A stretch of DNA of 17,044 nt from Candidatus Woesearchaeota archaeon (lineage in GTDB: Archaea > Nanobdellota > Nanobdellia > Woesearchaeales > ARS49), in NCBI GenBank assembly GCA_019323555.1, contig JAHWHC010000052.1, positions 1 through 17,044 of the forward strand. Reading direction: 5' to 3'. Shown here one piece after another: positions 5,803-11,268 of this stretch. Within the stretch, counting starts at the first letter, position 1. Every line of letters begins with the position of its first letter. The position numbers and the translations under genes are program-made. The notes under the pieces are model-generated. The model was not told the origin of the DNA and ran no database searches. It worked only from the letters and a program-made list of their open reading frames with translations.

Positions 5803-6342
5803 ATGGAAACAGGCTACAAAGTCGGCGATGCAATAACCAAAAATCCAATAACAATCAAAGCAGGCGCTTCATTAAAGCAGTGCGCTGACTTAATGGCAAA
5901 AAAACACATCGGTTCTGTGCTTGTTGAAGAAAAAGGACAGATAGTCGGGATCCTTTCTGAGCAGGACATTGTAAGAAAAGCAGTTGCAAAAGGCACAGCA
6001 GGAAAGAAAAAAGTAAAAGACCTTATGGAGACAAACCTGGTCACAATCACTCCAGACAAAGATTTATTCGAGGCAATACGCGTAATGAGGGATCATAATA
6101 TCAGGCACCTTCCTGTGATGTACAAAGGCAAATTCTTAGGATTAATCACAATGAAGGACATATTGAAAATAGAGCCAGACCTCTTTGACCTTCTTGTTGA
6201 GAGATTTGAGGTAAGGGAAGAGAGAAAGATACTGCGACAGAGAGATGATGAAGGCGTGTGCGAATTATGCGGGGAATATGCAAGAGAGATAACAAACATA
6301 GAAGGAATCAATGTCTGCCCAAATTGTGAAGACGAATTATGA
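5803..6342 (+). CDS. CBS domain pair protein with C-terminal zinc ribbon
   Basis: A 179-residue cytosolic protein. CBS1 covers about 8-60 (GDAITKNPITIKAG...IGSVLVEEKGQIVGILSEQDIV) and CBS2 about 72-124 (KDLMETNLVTITPDKDLFEAI...HNIRHLPVMYKGKFLGLIT), together a Bateman module that usually binds adenine nucleotides. After a charged linker helix, C153-x2-C156 and C172-x2-C175 form a zinc ribbon (CELCGEYA...VCPNCEDEL). CBS-zinc ribbon proteins of this size are common in archaea and are thought to be nucleotide-responsive regulators, though the target is unknown. A strong GGGGTGATT site supports the start. The stop overlaps the start of the acylphosphatase gene by ATGA, so the two are translated as a coupled pair. 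Confidence 0.92.
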   Translation: METGYKVGDAITKNPITIKAGASLKQCADLMAKKHIGSVLVEEKGQIVGILSEQDIVRKAVAKGTAGKKKVKDLMETNLVTITPDKDLFEAIRVMRDHNIRHLPVMYKGKFLGLITMKDILKIEPDLFDLLVERFEVREERKILRQRDDEGVCELCGEYAREITNIEGINVCPNCEDEL

Positions 6343-6608
6343 AAAGACTGCATTTGATTATCCATGGCGAAGTCCAGGGAGTTTTCTTTCGAGACCATGT
6401 CAAGAAATCAGCCAAAGATCTGAAAGGCTGGGTAAGAAATAATCCTGATGGAACAGTGGAAGTTGTTGCAGAAGGCAGTGAAGAGGAGTTGAAAAGGTTG
6501 TTAGAGAGATGCAAGAAGGGACCTTCTGCATCTAAAGTGGAAGATATTGCTGTGAAGTGGGAGAAGGCAACAGGAGAGTTTGAGGAATTTTCAATAATAT
6601 TTATATAG
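6339..6608 (+). CDS. Acylphosphatase
   Basis: An 89-residue protein matching acylphosphatase (EC 3.6.1.7), which hydrolyses acyl phosphates such as acetyl phosphate and carbamoyl phosphate to a carboxylate and phosphate. GEVQGVFFR at 10-18 is the phosphate-binding loop with catalytic Arg18, and GWVRNNPDGTVEV at 30-42 carries the catalytic Asn34; both match the family. The helix between them is about two residues shorter than usual (no Gly-Leu before GWVRN). Its length is normal for the family. It starts inside the stop of the CBS gene (ATGA), so the pair is an operon; an adenine-nucleotide sensor next to an acyl phosphate hydrolase could hint at energy-state control, but that is inference. 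Confidence 0.93.
   Translation: MKRLHLIIHGEVQGVFFRDHVKKSAKDLKGWVRNNPDGTVEVVAEGSEEELKRLLERCKKGPSASKVEDIAVKWEKATGEFEEFSIIFI
6598..6608 (+). promoter_or_regulatory. TATA box for the gene at 6636
   Basis: TATTTATATAG overlaps the last codons of acylphosphatase and predicts transcription from about 6628-6632, a few bases before the GTG start. Confidence 0.5.
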
Positions 6609-6635
6609 TAGAAAATAAAGTGGATATGCAAAGAG

Positions 6636-7268
6636 GTGTTGAGGATAGATCACAAAAAAATACATTACTTGATTCTTGCAGGGATATTATTAGTCGCAGT
6701 CATAGGCGCGTTTGTCTCACAAGGACAGACACCCACAGGAATGACACCAATGGCTGTTGAAGTGCCATATTATGCACAAAAAGAAAACGGATACTATCAG
6801 CAAGAAATCGTAAACCAAGTTCCTTCATACCCTGAAAAAGGGCCTGCACAGGCGCACAAGATAGAGGTCATGGACTATGTAAGATATTTCTTTGGAACAG
6901 CAACATTCTTCTTTCCAGAAGACCCCTGTGCAAATGTAATAGAAGAGCAGCTCAACCGAGTGAATCTCCTGGAGACCTCCAGGCTTGAGACATTCAGCGG
7001 AGGAGACGGCGGATTCACAGACAAGTACAGGACACTGCTTTTTGAAGGAGAAAAAATGGTGGGCGCTATAACACTCGTGCAGGGCTTTGGAGACAAAAAC
7101 AAGATAAAACTATTTTATGAAATATCAAAAGCAATCGTAAGCATCAATGCATGGCAGGAAACCATGACACTAAGGATAGAACTTGAAGGGCTGCACGAAA
7201 AAGAGGACATATTCTTCACAAAAGGAACTCTCCAAGTATTTGATTTCCAGTGCAGTTTCGGATATTAA
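6636..7268 (+). CDS. Membrane-anchored extracytoplasmic protein, unknown family
   Basis: A 210-residue protein with an N-terminal hydrophobic helix at about 10-27 (YLILAGILLVAVIGAFV) after a basic start, so it is probably held in the membrane with the rest outside. There is no lipobox. The remainder is an alpha-beta domain with two Cys (about 98 and 207) that could form a disulfide, and a Gly-rich turn (FSGGDGGF). I do not recognise the family. The start is a GTG at 6636 (a TTG lies next to it), with no ATG in frame nearby; the TATA box makes the mRNA nearly leaderless. It sits between the CBS-acylphosphatase pair and a lipoprotein gene but has its own promoter. Confidence 0.75.
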   Translation: MLRIDHKKIHYLILAGILLVAVIGAFVSQGQTPTGMTPMAVEVPYYAQKENGYYQQEIVNQVPSYPEKGPAQAHKIEVMDYVRYFFGTATFFFPEDPCANVIEEQLNRVNLLETSRLETFSGGDGGFTDKYRTLLFEGEKMVGAITLVQGFGDKNKIKLFYEISKAIVSINAWQETMTLRIELEGLHEKEDIFFTKGTLQVFDFQCSFGY

Positions 7269-7276
7269 GAGATAGC

Positions 7277-7285
7277 TTTTTAAAC
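7277..7285 (+). promoter_or_regulatory. TATA box for the lipoprotein at 7301
   Basis: TTTTTAAAC lies 20 nt before the ATG at 7301 and 26 nt before a second in-frame ATG at 7307. The spacing favours a leaderless start at 7307, which would shorten the protein by two residues. Confidence 0.5.
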
Positions 7286-7300
7286 AAAGATAATTCTTAA

Positions 7301-7780
7301 ATGGACATGAATAAAAAAATATATTTGTTTATACTGTTGATCCTGCTAAGCGGGTGCAGCAAACCAGCAGCAGTAGAAACTGTCCTGCCAGAATTTCCAG
7401 TAGTTAGCTATTCAAGCACTATTGCAATGGACTCACTGCCCACAGAAATCGCAGTAACACAGGACGGTGTAAACATATATCTTCTAGATTTCTACGAAAG
7501 ATTATACAATGTACATTTGGAAACAGGAATGAAGAATTCTGTGACGCAAATGCAAAAAAAACTGCCTGAAGACGCGTATATTAAGACAGAAACAAAAGAT
7601 TTCATCTTTAAGCCAGATCCTGCTGCAGATGAATTAGTGATTACCCGAAAGGCAGACCAAGAGACCTTACGCGTGGCAACTGGAAGGAATCCGCAGTTGT
7701 GTACCCTGACTCCAGATGGAACAAAACTTCTGGTGACAAACCATGCAGACCAGACAATAAGTGTATACAACGTCTCTTAG
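7301..7780 (+). CDS. Lipoprotein with a YVTN-type beta-propeller blade
   Basis: A 159-residue protein with a lipoprotein signal peptide: Lys-rich start, hydrophobic core, lipobox LSGC with Cys at about residue 19. The mature part carries strands typical of seven-bladed propellers: PTEIAVTQDGVNIYLLDFYE at about 47-66 and NPQLCTLTPDGTKLLVTNHA near 129-148 followed by DQTISVYNV, which matches the YVTN/SMP-30-like blade repeat. Full propellers need 300 or more residues; this one has room for about two blades, so it is truncated or belongs to a short variant. Its stop is 55 nt before tRNA-Leu, leaving no room for a frameshifted continuation. Attachment to the outer face of the membrane is inferred from the lipobox. 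The start may be 7307. Confidence 0.8.
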   Translation: MDMNKKIYLFILLILLSGCSKPAAVETVLPEFPVVSYSSTIAMDSLPTEIAVTQDGVNIYLLDFYERLYNVHLETGMKNSVTQMQKKLPEDAYIKTETKDFIFKPDPAADELVITRKADQETLRVATGRNPQLCTLTPDGTKLLVTNHADQTISVYNVS

Positions 7781-7788
7781 ATAATAAG

Positions 7789-7798
7789 TTTTTTAAAG
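7789..7798 (+). promoter_or_regulatory. TATA box of tRNA-Leu
   Basis: TTTTTTAAAG is 38 nt upstream of the mature 5' end at 7836, which gives a short 5' leader for RNase P. Nothing else is seen between 7781 and 7835. Confidence 0.5.
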
Positions 7799-7835
7799 GC
7801 AAGCTGTTTCATTTTTCTAACCAGGCACCTTCTAT

Positions 7836-7950
7836 GCGGGGGTAGCAAAGTCTGGTCAAATGCGCAGGACTTAAGAAGGACACGAGTTCATAGGAACTTG
7901 AGACATCCTGTCCCTTAGTGGGTCCGAGGGTTCGAATCCCTTCCCCCGCA
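7836..7950 (+). tRNA. tRNA-Leu(TAA) with an intron
   Basis: The cloverleaf folds fully. Acceptor GCGGGGG pairs with CCCCCGC, discriminator A at 7950; the D arm is GCA/TGC with GG at 7854-7855. The anticodon stem CAGGA pairs with TCCTG, and the loop CTTAAGA places anticodon TAA at 7872-7874. The long variable arm (7911-7923, CCC/GGG stem) is typical of tRNA-Leu. The T stem is GAGGG/CCCTT with loop TTCGAAT. A 29-nt intron interrupts the anticodon loop. CCA is not encoded. The minus-strand sugar isomerase gene ends 2 nt from its 3' end. Confidence 0.95.
7876..7904 (+). other. tRNA-Leu intron (29 nt, position 37/38)
   Basis: Removing these 29 nt restores a 7-nt anticodon loop. At the 3' junction the fold is close to the bulge-helix-bulge rule: TGAG (7899-7902) pairs with CTTA of the exon (one G-U pair), followed by bulge AC|A. 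The intron has an AGTTC-ATAG-GAACT hairpin (7885-7898). The 5' bulge would be larger than the standard 3 nt, so this is a relaxed BHB. Splicing endonuclease should cut here. Confidence 0.8.
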
Positions 7951-7951
7951 T

Positions 7952-8698
7952 TCATAATAAATTCTTAGAAAGCAGATCCATTGCTTCGCCGTATTTTTCT
8001 TCATACAATTCCCAGATTGGCAGAAAAAGCTCTATTACAATAGGCCCTTTGAATTGCTTTAACTCTTCAACTATCTTTGATTTTAGTAAATCTCCTGTAA
8101 AAGGAACAAGATGGTCTTGTCCGTCCTTGAAATCATGCAGGTGAATCACTTTTATCTTCTCTTTGCATCTCTTATAAAATTCATGCGGGTCAACACCTAT
8201 CTTGAATGAATGGCCTGTGTCAAGACAGAAGCTTGCCTCTGGAAATATCTTCAGAACCTCCTCTATCTTCTCGATGCTGGTGCAGACAGAGGAAAAACCC
8301 TCCCACACAAACTCATTCTCAATACAGAAATGAATCTTGTTTTCTTTTAATTTTTTAATTAATTTGTTCAGCTCTTCTGCGTTCTTCAGCATATCTTCAC
8401 TGATGTGCTGGACATAATAACTCACTTCTGCTAATCGCATCATCTCAAGCAGGTCTTCAAAACGCTCGCGAAAGGTCTTGAAATCAAGTGCATAACAGTG
8501 AAACTCCTCAATGCTCATGCCTGCTTCTGTGACAACTTTCAGGTCTCTCTTGAAAATCTCTAAAGGAGTGCCCTCCCTGACTGTCTTATATATCGCAGTA
8601 TTAGGGTCATAACGAATCATCTTATAGCCAAGCTTGCTCAGAATACGGATATTATTCTTCATGCCAATGACTGGCCAGGGTTTAGCGCATATAATCAT
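7952..8698 (-). CDS. Sugar phosphate isomerase/epimerase-like TIM-barrel protein
   Basis: A 248-residue protein with the sequence features of the AP endonuclease 2/xylose isomerase-like TIM-barrel superfamily, whose members bind a divalent metal and isomerise sugars or process abasic DNA. Likely metal ligands are E127 (CIENEF), D160 and H163 (CLDTGH), H186/H188 with D189 (HLHDF) and E223 (VIEL), placed on successive strands as expected. A short basic start and no signal peptide indicate a cytosolic enzyme. Length is somewhat below typical sugar isomerases (260-300). The exact substrate cannot be told; endonuclease IV proper has more His ligands than are seen here. The upstream gene ends 33 nt before, and a TATA box spans its last bases. 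Confidence 0.87.
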   Translation of the reverse strand: MIICAKPWPVIGMKNNIRILSKLGYKMIRYDPNTAIYKTVREGTPLEIFKRDLKVVTEAGMSIEEFHCYALDFKTFRERFEDLLEMMRLAEVSYYVQHISEDMLKNAEELNKLIKKLKENKIHFCIENEFVWEGFSSVCTSIEKIEEVLKIFPEASFCLDTGHSFKIGVDPHEFYKRCKEKIKVIHLHDFKDGQDHLVPFTGDLLKSKIVEELKQFKGPIVIELFLPIWELYEEKYGEAMDLLSKNLL

Positions 8699-8717
8699 AC
8701 CTAGAAAAAAAGGTTTT

Positions 8718-8730
8718 GCTTATAAAAAGC
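8718..8730 (-). promoter_or_regulatory. TATA box of the TIM-barrel gene
   Basis: On the minus strand GCTTTTTATAAGC is centred about 26 nt upstream of the ATG at 8698, so the transcript is probably leaderless or nearly so. It abuts the stop codon of the AsnC-domain gene. Confidence 0.5.
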
Positions 8731-8731
8731 T

Positions 8732-8959
8732 TTACTTTGCAATGATCATAGTTGAGGTAAGCTTTACACCTGGCAGAGACCTGACCTTGTCCATGACAAA
8801 AGTTCCCAGGGCTTCTGGAGCATCAAGCTCTAGCTTAGCAATGATGTCCCACTCCCCAAAAAGAATGTGGACTTCCTGCACCTCTGGCAAGGCCTTCAAA
8901 GCATTGTAGATATCTACCTCTTTTGCCTCTTCCAATGCAATCTGCACATATGCATTCAT
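8732..8959 (-). CDS. Stand-alone AsnC/Lrp ligand-binding domain protein
   Basis: A 75-residue protein that is only the C-terminal effector domain (RAM/AsnC ligand-binding fold, beta-alpha-beta-beta-alpha-beta) of Lrp/AsnC regulators. It reads YVQIALEE...VDIYNALKALPEVQEVHILFGEWDIIAKLELDAPEALGTFVMDKVRSLPGVKLTSTMII, with the characteristic 'PxVxxxxxxxGxxDxxxxV' pattern. There is no DNA-binding helix-turn-helix, so it cannot bind DNA alone; in archaea such proteins assemble as dimers to octamers and may bind amino acids or modulate full-length Lrp proteins. A GGGGTGAT site fixes the start. It lies upstream of the TIM-barrel gene in the same direction, each with a TATA box. Confidence 0.92.
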   Translation of the reverse strand: MNAYVQIALEEAKEVDIYNALKALPEVQEVHILFGEWDIIAKLELDAPEALGTFVMDKVRSLPGVKLTSTMIIAK

Positions 8960-8962
8960 CTA

Positions 8963-9004
8963 ATCACCCCCTGTAATATAGTATATGATAATCTGCTATA
9001 TAAG
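8963..9004 (-). promoter_or_regulatory. Promoter and ribosome binding site of the AsnC-domain gene
   Basis: On the minus strand CCTTATATAG (8995-9004) is the TATA box and GGGGTGAT (8963-8970) the ribosome binding site, 3 nt from the ATG at 8959. Confidence 0.55.
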
Positions 9005-9026
9005 GTTTGTGGCACAAAATAATAAT

Positions 9027-9036
9027 CTTTAAAAAG
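9027..9036 (+). promoter_or_regulatory. TATA box of the tRNA-Thr region
   Basis: CTTTAAAAAG lies 31-40 nt before the tRNA-like piece at 9067, the spacing expected for an archaeal tRNA promoter. No comparable box stands at the right distance before the complete tRNA at 9181, so transcription probably begins near 9057-9062 and runs through both copies. Confidence 0.45.
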
Positions 9037-9066
9037 AAAATAGAAATTATTAAGTATAATTGATAT

Positions 9067-9089
9067 GCCTCCGTAGCATAGATAGCTAT
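9067..9089 (+). repeat. Truncated copy of the tRNA-Thr 5' end
   Basis: GCCTCCGTAGCATAGATAGCTAT repeats the first 22 nt of the tRNA at 9181 with one inserted A after position 15, and both copies are preceded by AT. It covers the 5' acceptor strand and D arm only. No matching 3' half follows before 9181, so it is not a complete tRNA. Confidence 0.85.
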
Positions 9090-9167
9090 CCTTTACAAAA
9101 GGATAGAACCCAAAGAAGTGCTACGCAAAGCAGCACAGGCGAAGGTGCAATAACAAAAGAACTTCGC
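9086..9167 (+). other. Three consecutive hairpins between the tRNA-Thr copies
   Basis: Three stems follow the truncated tRNA end. CTATCCTTT/AAAGGATAG (9086-9094 with 9098-9106) has 9 bp and a 3-nt loop. GTGCT/AGCAC (9118-9122 with 9132-9136) encloses a further GC/GC. GCGAAG/CTTCGC (9139-9144 with 9162-9167) has 6 bp. No coding frame of interest spans the region. The first stem uses the last four bases of the tRNA-like repeat. This may be part of a processed tRNA transcript leader or a small structured RNA. Confidence 0.5.
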
Positions 9168-9180
9168 AACCATTTATTAT

Positions 9181-9302
9181 GCCTCCGTAGCATAGTAGCT
9201 ATTGCGCAGCCTTGGTAACTTCAGGCTTTGCTTGACGGTTTTGTACGAGCGAAGCGAAGTACAAAAAGGCTGAGGTCGCGGGTGCAGCTCCCGCCGGAGG
9301 CT
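9181..9302 (+). tRNA. tRNA-Thr(GGT) with intron and abnormal D and T loops
   Basis: All long stems are perfect: acceptor GCCTCCG/CGGAGGC, anticodon CAGCC/GGCTG and T stem GCGGG/CCCGC. Discriminator T at 9302 fits archaeal tRNA-Thr, and anticodon GGT is at 9214-9216 in loop TTGGTAA once the intron is removed. The elbow is unusual: the T loop is TGCAGCT rather than TTCRANT (G at 55, G at 58), and the D loop has GC in place of the G18-G19 pair. The D stem has a T-T mismatch at 13-22. CCA is not encoded. It may be a working tRNA with a changed elbow or a decaying copy. Confidence 0.75.
9218..9266 (+). other. tRNA-Thr intron (49 nt)
   Basis: Removing 49 nt from the anticodon loop leaves TTGGTAA; splice positions 36/37, 37/38 and 38/39 all give the same product. 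CTTC (9219-9222) can pair with GAAG (9256-9259), and TTG of the loop with CAA (9262-9264), close to a bulge-helix-bulge. A competing 8-bp hairpin, TTTTGTAC with GTACAAAA (9239-9246 with 9259-9266), is stronger. Confidence 0.65.
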
Positions 9303-9308
9303 TTATAC
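9302..9308 (+). promoter_or_regulatory. Possible TATA box for the lipoprotein at 9356
   Basis: TTTATAC overlaps the last base of tRNA-Thr and would start transcription near 9331, giving a leader of about 25 nt. No Shine-Dalgarno is seen before the ATG, so this is tentative. Confidence 0.3.
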
Positions 9309-9355
9309 AAATCAAAATCAGAGATTTTGAAAGCATTTCAAACCTGCGGTTTAAA

Positions 9356-9661
9356 ATGAAAAAAAGTTTGGTGATACTATTATTCTTTCTTTTAGTTAGC
9401 TGCAGTCCTGAATTTCCAGAAGTCATGACCGGCGGATTCAGGGAACCGCTTGCACCATGCAGAGACACTGACGGAGGGGCTGTCTTTGATGTGTATGGAC
9501 GGGCAATAGATTATTATGTTATACGATATGATCACTGCGGCGGGGATGTCTTGTATGAAGCTGTCTGCGCAAACTTCCAGCAGTCTGCATATCTAGTCCA
9601 CGAATGCGAAAATGGGTGCCTGAACGGGGTCTGCAAACAGAAAAGTATAAAATATAGCTGA
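9356..9661 (+). CDS. Small Cys-rich lipoprotein
   Basis: A 101-residue protein with a lipoprotein signal: MKK start, hydrophobic core, lipobox LVSC with Cys at residue 16. Six further cysteines lie in the mature part, three of them in a compact CENGCLNGVC motif near the C-terminus (residues 86-95), a pattern common in exported proteins of DPANN archaea. The middle reads as strands (AIDYYVIRYDHCGGDVLYEAVC). The cysteines probably form disulfides outside the cell. Function unknown. It begins a run of exported-protein genes to 11886. The start is the only ATG with a signal peptide; no ribosome binding site is visible. Confidence 0.8.
   Translation: MKKSLVILLFFLLVSCSPEFPEVMTGGFREPLAPCRDTDGGAVFDVYGRAIDYYVIRYDHCGGDVLYEAVCANFQQSAYLVHECENGCLNGVCKQKSIKYS
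9645..9653 (+). promoter_or_regulatory. TATA box for the gene at 9687
   Basis: GTATAAAAT overlaps the last codons of the lipoprotein gene and predicts transcription from about 9674, leaving a short leader that carries an AGAGG ribosome binding site close to the ATG. Confidence 0.45.
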
Positions 9662-9686
9662 TTCTATACAGTAAAAAAAGAGGAAT

Positions 9687-10277
9687 ATGGCAAAAATAAA
9701 GTATGATTCACCAGCAATAATCGTTCTAGTACTGTTTTTAGCAGTGGCACTAATGCTAATCTTAATGCCTGCAGACTCTGGAAGAGCAGTGCACAAGCCA
9801 GACATTGAAGACAAGTTCAGGATGTACTTCCTCACTTCAGCGCTCATAAACCACCAGGCAAACCAGGGAATAAGAGAGATAAATCTAGATATCATGAAAC
9901 AAGGCAAGCTGAGAAAAACACCACAGCAATACTTTGGGTGCCCTGCAATGCTCTCAAACATAAAAACAATGAGAGAGGCAAGGGCCTTTGTGATGGATGA
10001 CTTCAGCCACCTTTCAGAGATGAACTGCTTTTACGCAGTATCAGACGCAGACCAAAAAAAATTCAAGCTTCTGGAGAAACAATGCATGAGCAAGGAATTT
10101 GATCCAAACATGCCAAAGGAACTAATTAAAATATATGATTATCAGAGAGAGGCCCTGAACAAAGGATGCATGAAGCATTCAGGATTGACTGAACTTCTAA
10201 GCACGACAAAGCTCCAGGTGACAGAAACAGGCGGCGTAACAAAAATAGCTATTCAAAATGAAAAAAGAAATTCATAA
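9687..10277 (+). CDS. Membrane-anchored protein, unknown family
   Basis: A 196-residue protein with a short basic start and one hydrophobic helix at about 10-27 (AIIVLVLFLAVALMLILM); the rest is mainly helical with four cysteines (about 84, 109, 128, 155) and presumably outside the membrane. There is no lipobox or known motif, and I do not recognise the family. AGAGG lies 3 nt before the ATG. Its last 20 bases overlap the start of the next small membrane protein, so the two are probably made together. Confidence 0.75.
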   Translation: MAKIKYDSPAIIVLVLFLAVALMLILMPADSGRAVHKPDIEDKFRMYFLTSALINHQANQGIREINLDIMKQGKLRKTPQQYFGCPAMLSNIKTMREARAFVMDDFSHLSEMNCFYAVSDADQKKFKLLEKQCMSKEFDPNMPKELIKIYDYQREALNKGCMKHSGLTELLSTTKLQVTETGGVTKIAIQNEKRNS

Positions 10278-10473
10278 AACCTTCATCAGGTTTCTTCGCA
10301 CCAAGAAGTACAGGATAGGTGATTTTCTAGAGCCATTACTTGCGCTCCCTTTTGCATACGGCGTGCTTTTACTGCCTGGCGGGCTTGACAAAGTAGAGCT
10401 GATAACCTGGCTAGGGCTTGTATTTATCTACGCCCCAATCGCATATTTCATAATAACAAGGAGGAGAGAATGA
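10258..10473 (+). CDS. Small two-helix membrane protein
   Basis: A 71-residue basic protein with two hydrophobic segments, about 25-41 (PLLALPFAYGVLLLPGG) and 47-66 (LITWLGLVFIYAPIAYFIIT), joined by a short Asp/Lys loop, with a Lys-rich start and an Arg-rich end facing the cytosol. It overlaps the previous gene by 20 nt and the next by ATGA, which fixes it in an operon with the beta-helix protein. There is no clear Shine-Dalgarno, so translation may be coupled. Function unknown; it could be a partner of the exported proteins on either side. Confidence 0.7.
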   Translation: MKKEIHKTFIRFLRTKKYRIGDFLEPLLALPFAYGVLLLPGGLDKVELITWLGLVFIYAPIAYFIITRRRE

Positions 10474-11252
10474 GGCTTGCAGTGTTCTTGTTAATGCTTG
10501 TCTTATTAGCAGGTGCTGCCAGTGCAGCAGACTGCATTGATGCACTAGACGGCATGCGCATAACAAATGACACGACATTCTGCTCTGACAGCTATGACGT
10601 GCCAAACGGAATATTCATAGAGGCAGACAATGTCACACTAGACTGCGGAACAGCAGTATTGCGGGGAAACTCGCAAGAGGGAACAGGAATAATCATAGAG
10701 GGCAGGAAAAACGTCGTAATAACAAAATGCAATGTGCTTACATTTCACGTTGGTGTATACCTGAAGAACTCCTCTTATATATTACTGGAAGACAATGCAA
10801 TGCTGAAAAACAGGATCGGCCTGCGATTCTTGAATGCATTTGAGAACACGATAATCAAGCACGCTGACAAGAGCACCCAGACACCTGTGAGCATGATAAC
10901 ATCAAAATTCAACAAGTTTGATATCAACAAGCCAATAGACAAGGAATATTGCTTTGAGAATCTCTGCAATGAAGAGAAAGACATCAATCCCTGCTTTAAT
11001 GATGACTTTTACTGCAGCGCAAGGTGCAATGAAGAAAATGACAATGACTGCATAAAACACGAGATAATAGAATATGAAAAACCCAAAGAGAACAAGACTG
11101 AAGAGAAAATAGAGAAGCCAAAAGAGGAGCCGCAGCCAGAGAAGATGACAATAGCACCAAAGAAAAGAGGCAAGGGCTGGCTGCTTTACCCAATATTCTA
11201 CATATTCATGTTTTTACTCATACAATTTTACGAACACGTAAAAAAAGACTAA
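10470..11252 (+). CDS. Beta-helix (NosD/PbH1-like) surface protein with C-terminal membrane anchor
   Basis: A 260-residue exported protein. Residues 1-19 are a signal peptide (hydrophobic, ending ASA). Residues 25-130 form right-handed parallel beta-helix rungs: FIEADNVTLDCGTAVLRG, GIIIEGRKNVVITKCNVL, GVYLKNSSYILLEDNAML, GLRFLNAFENTIIKH, each with the spacing seen in NosD/PbH1 proteins. A Cys-rich linker follows (about 159-195), then a Lys/Glu/Pro spacer (200-230) and a transmembrane helix at about 238-254 with a Lys tail. This suggests a surface protein displayed on a stalk and anchored by its C-terminus. GGAGGAGAG precedes the ATG. It is paralogous to the next gene. Confidence 0.87.
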   Translation: MRLAVFLLMLVLLAGAASAADCIDALDGMRITNDTTFCSDSYDVPNGIFIEADNVTLDCGTAVLRGNSQEGTGIIIEGRKNVVITKCNVLTFHVGVYLKNSSYILLEDNAMLKNRIGLRFLNAFENTIIKHADKSTQTPVSMITSKFNKFDINKPIDKEYCFENLCNEEKDINPCFNDDFYCSARCNEENDNDCIKHEIIEYEKPKENKTEEKIEKPKEEPQPEKMTIAPKKRGKGWLLYPIFYIFMFLLIQFYEHVKKD

Positions 11253-11268
11253 AAAAAGAGGTGTACAT

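Noticed and set aside
9067..9180. A second complete tRNA gene at 9067
   Set aside because: Only the acceptor 5' strand and D arm are present; no anticodon or T arm and no matching 3' acceptor strand occur before 9181.
7836..9302. Integration site (attachment repeats) at the tRNA genes
   Set aside because: The repeat involves the 5' end rather than the 3' end of the tRNA and the copies are only 114 bp apart, with no integrase or foreign cargo nearby.
9199..9468. Minus-strand open frame of 89 codons
   Set aside because: It runs through the tRNA-Thr gene and the antisense of a convincing lipoprotein signal peptide.
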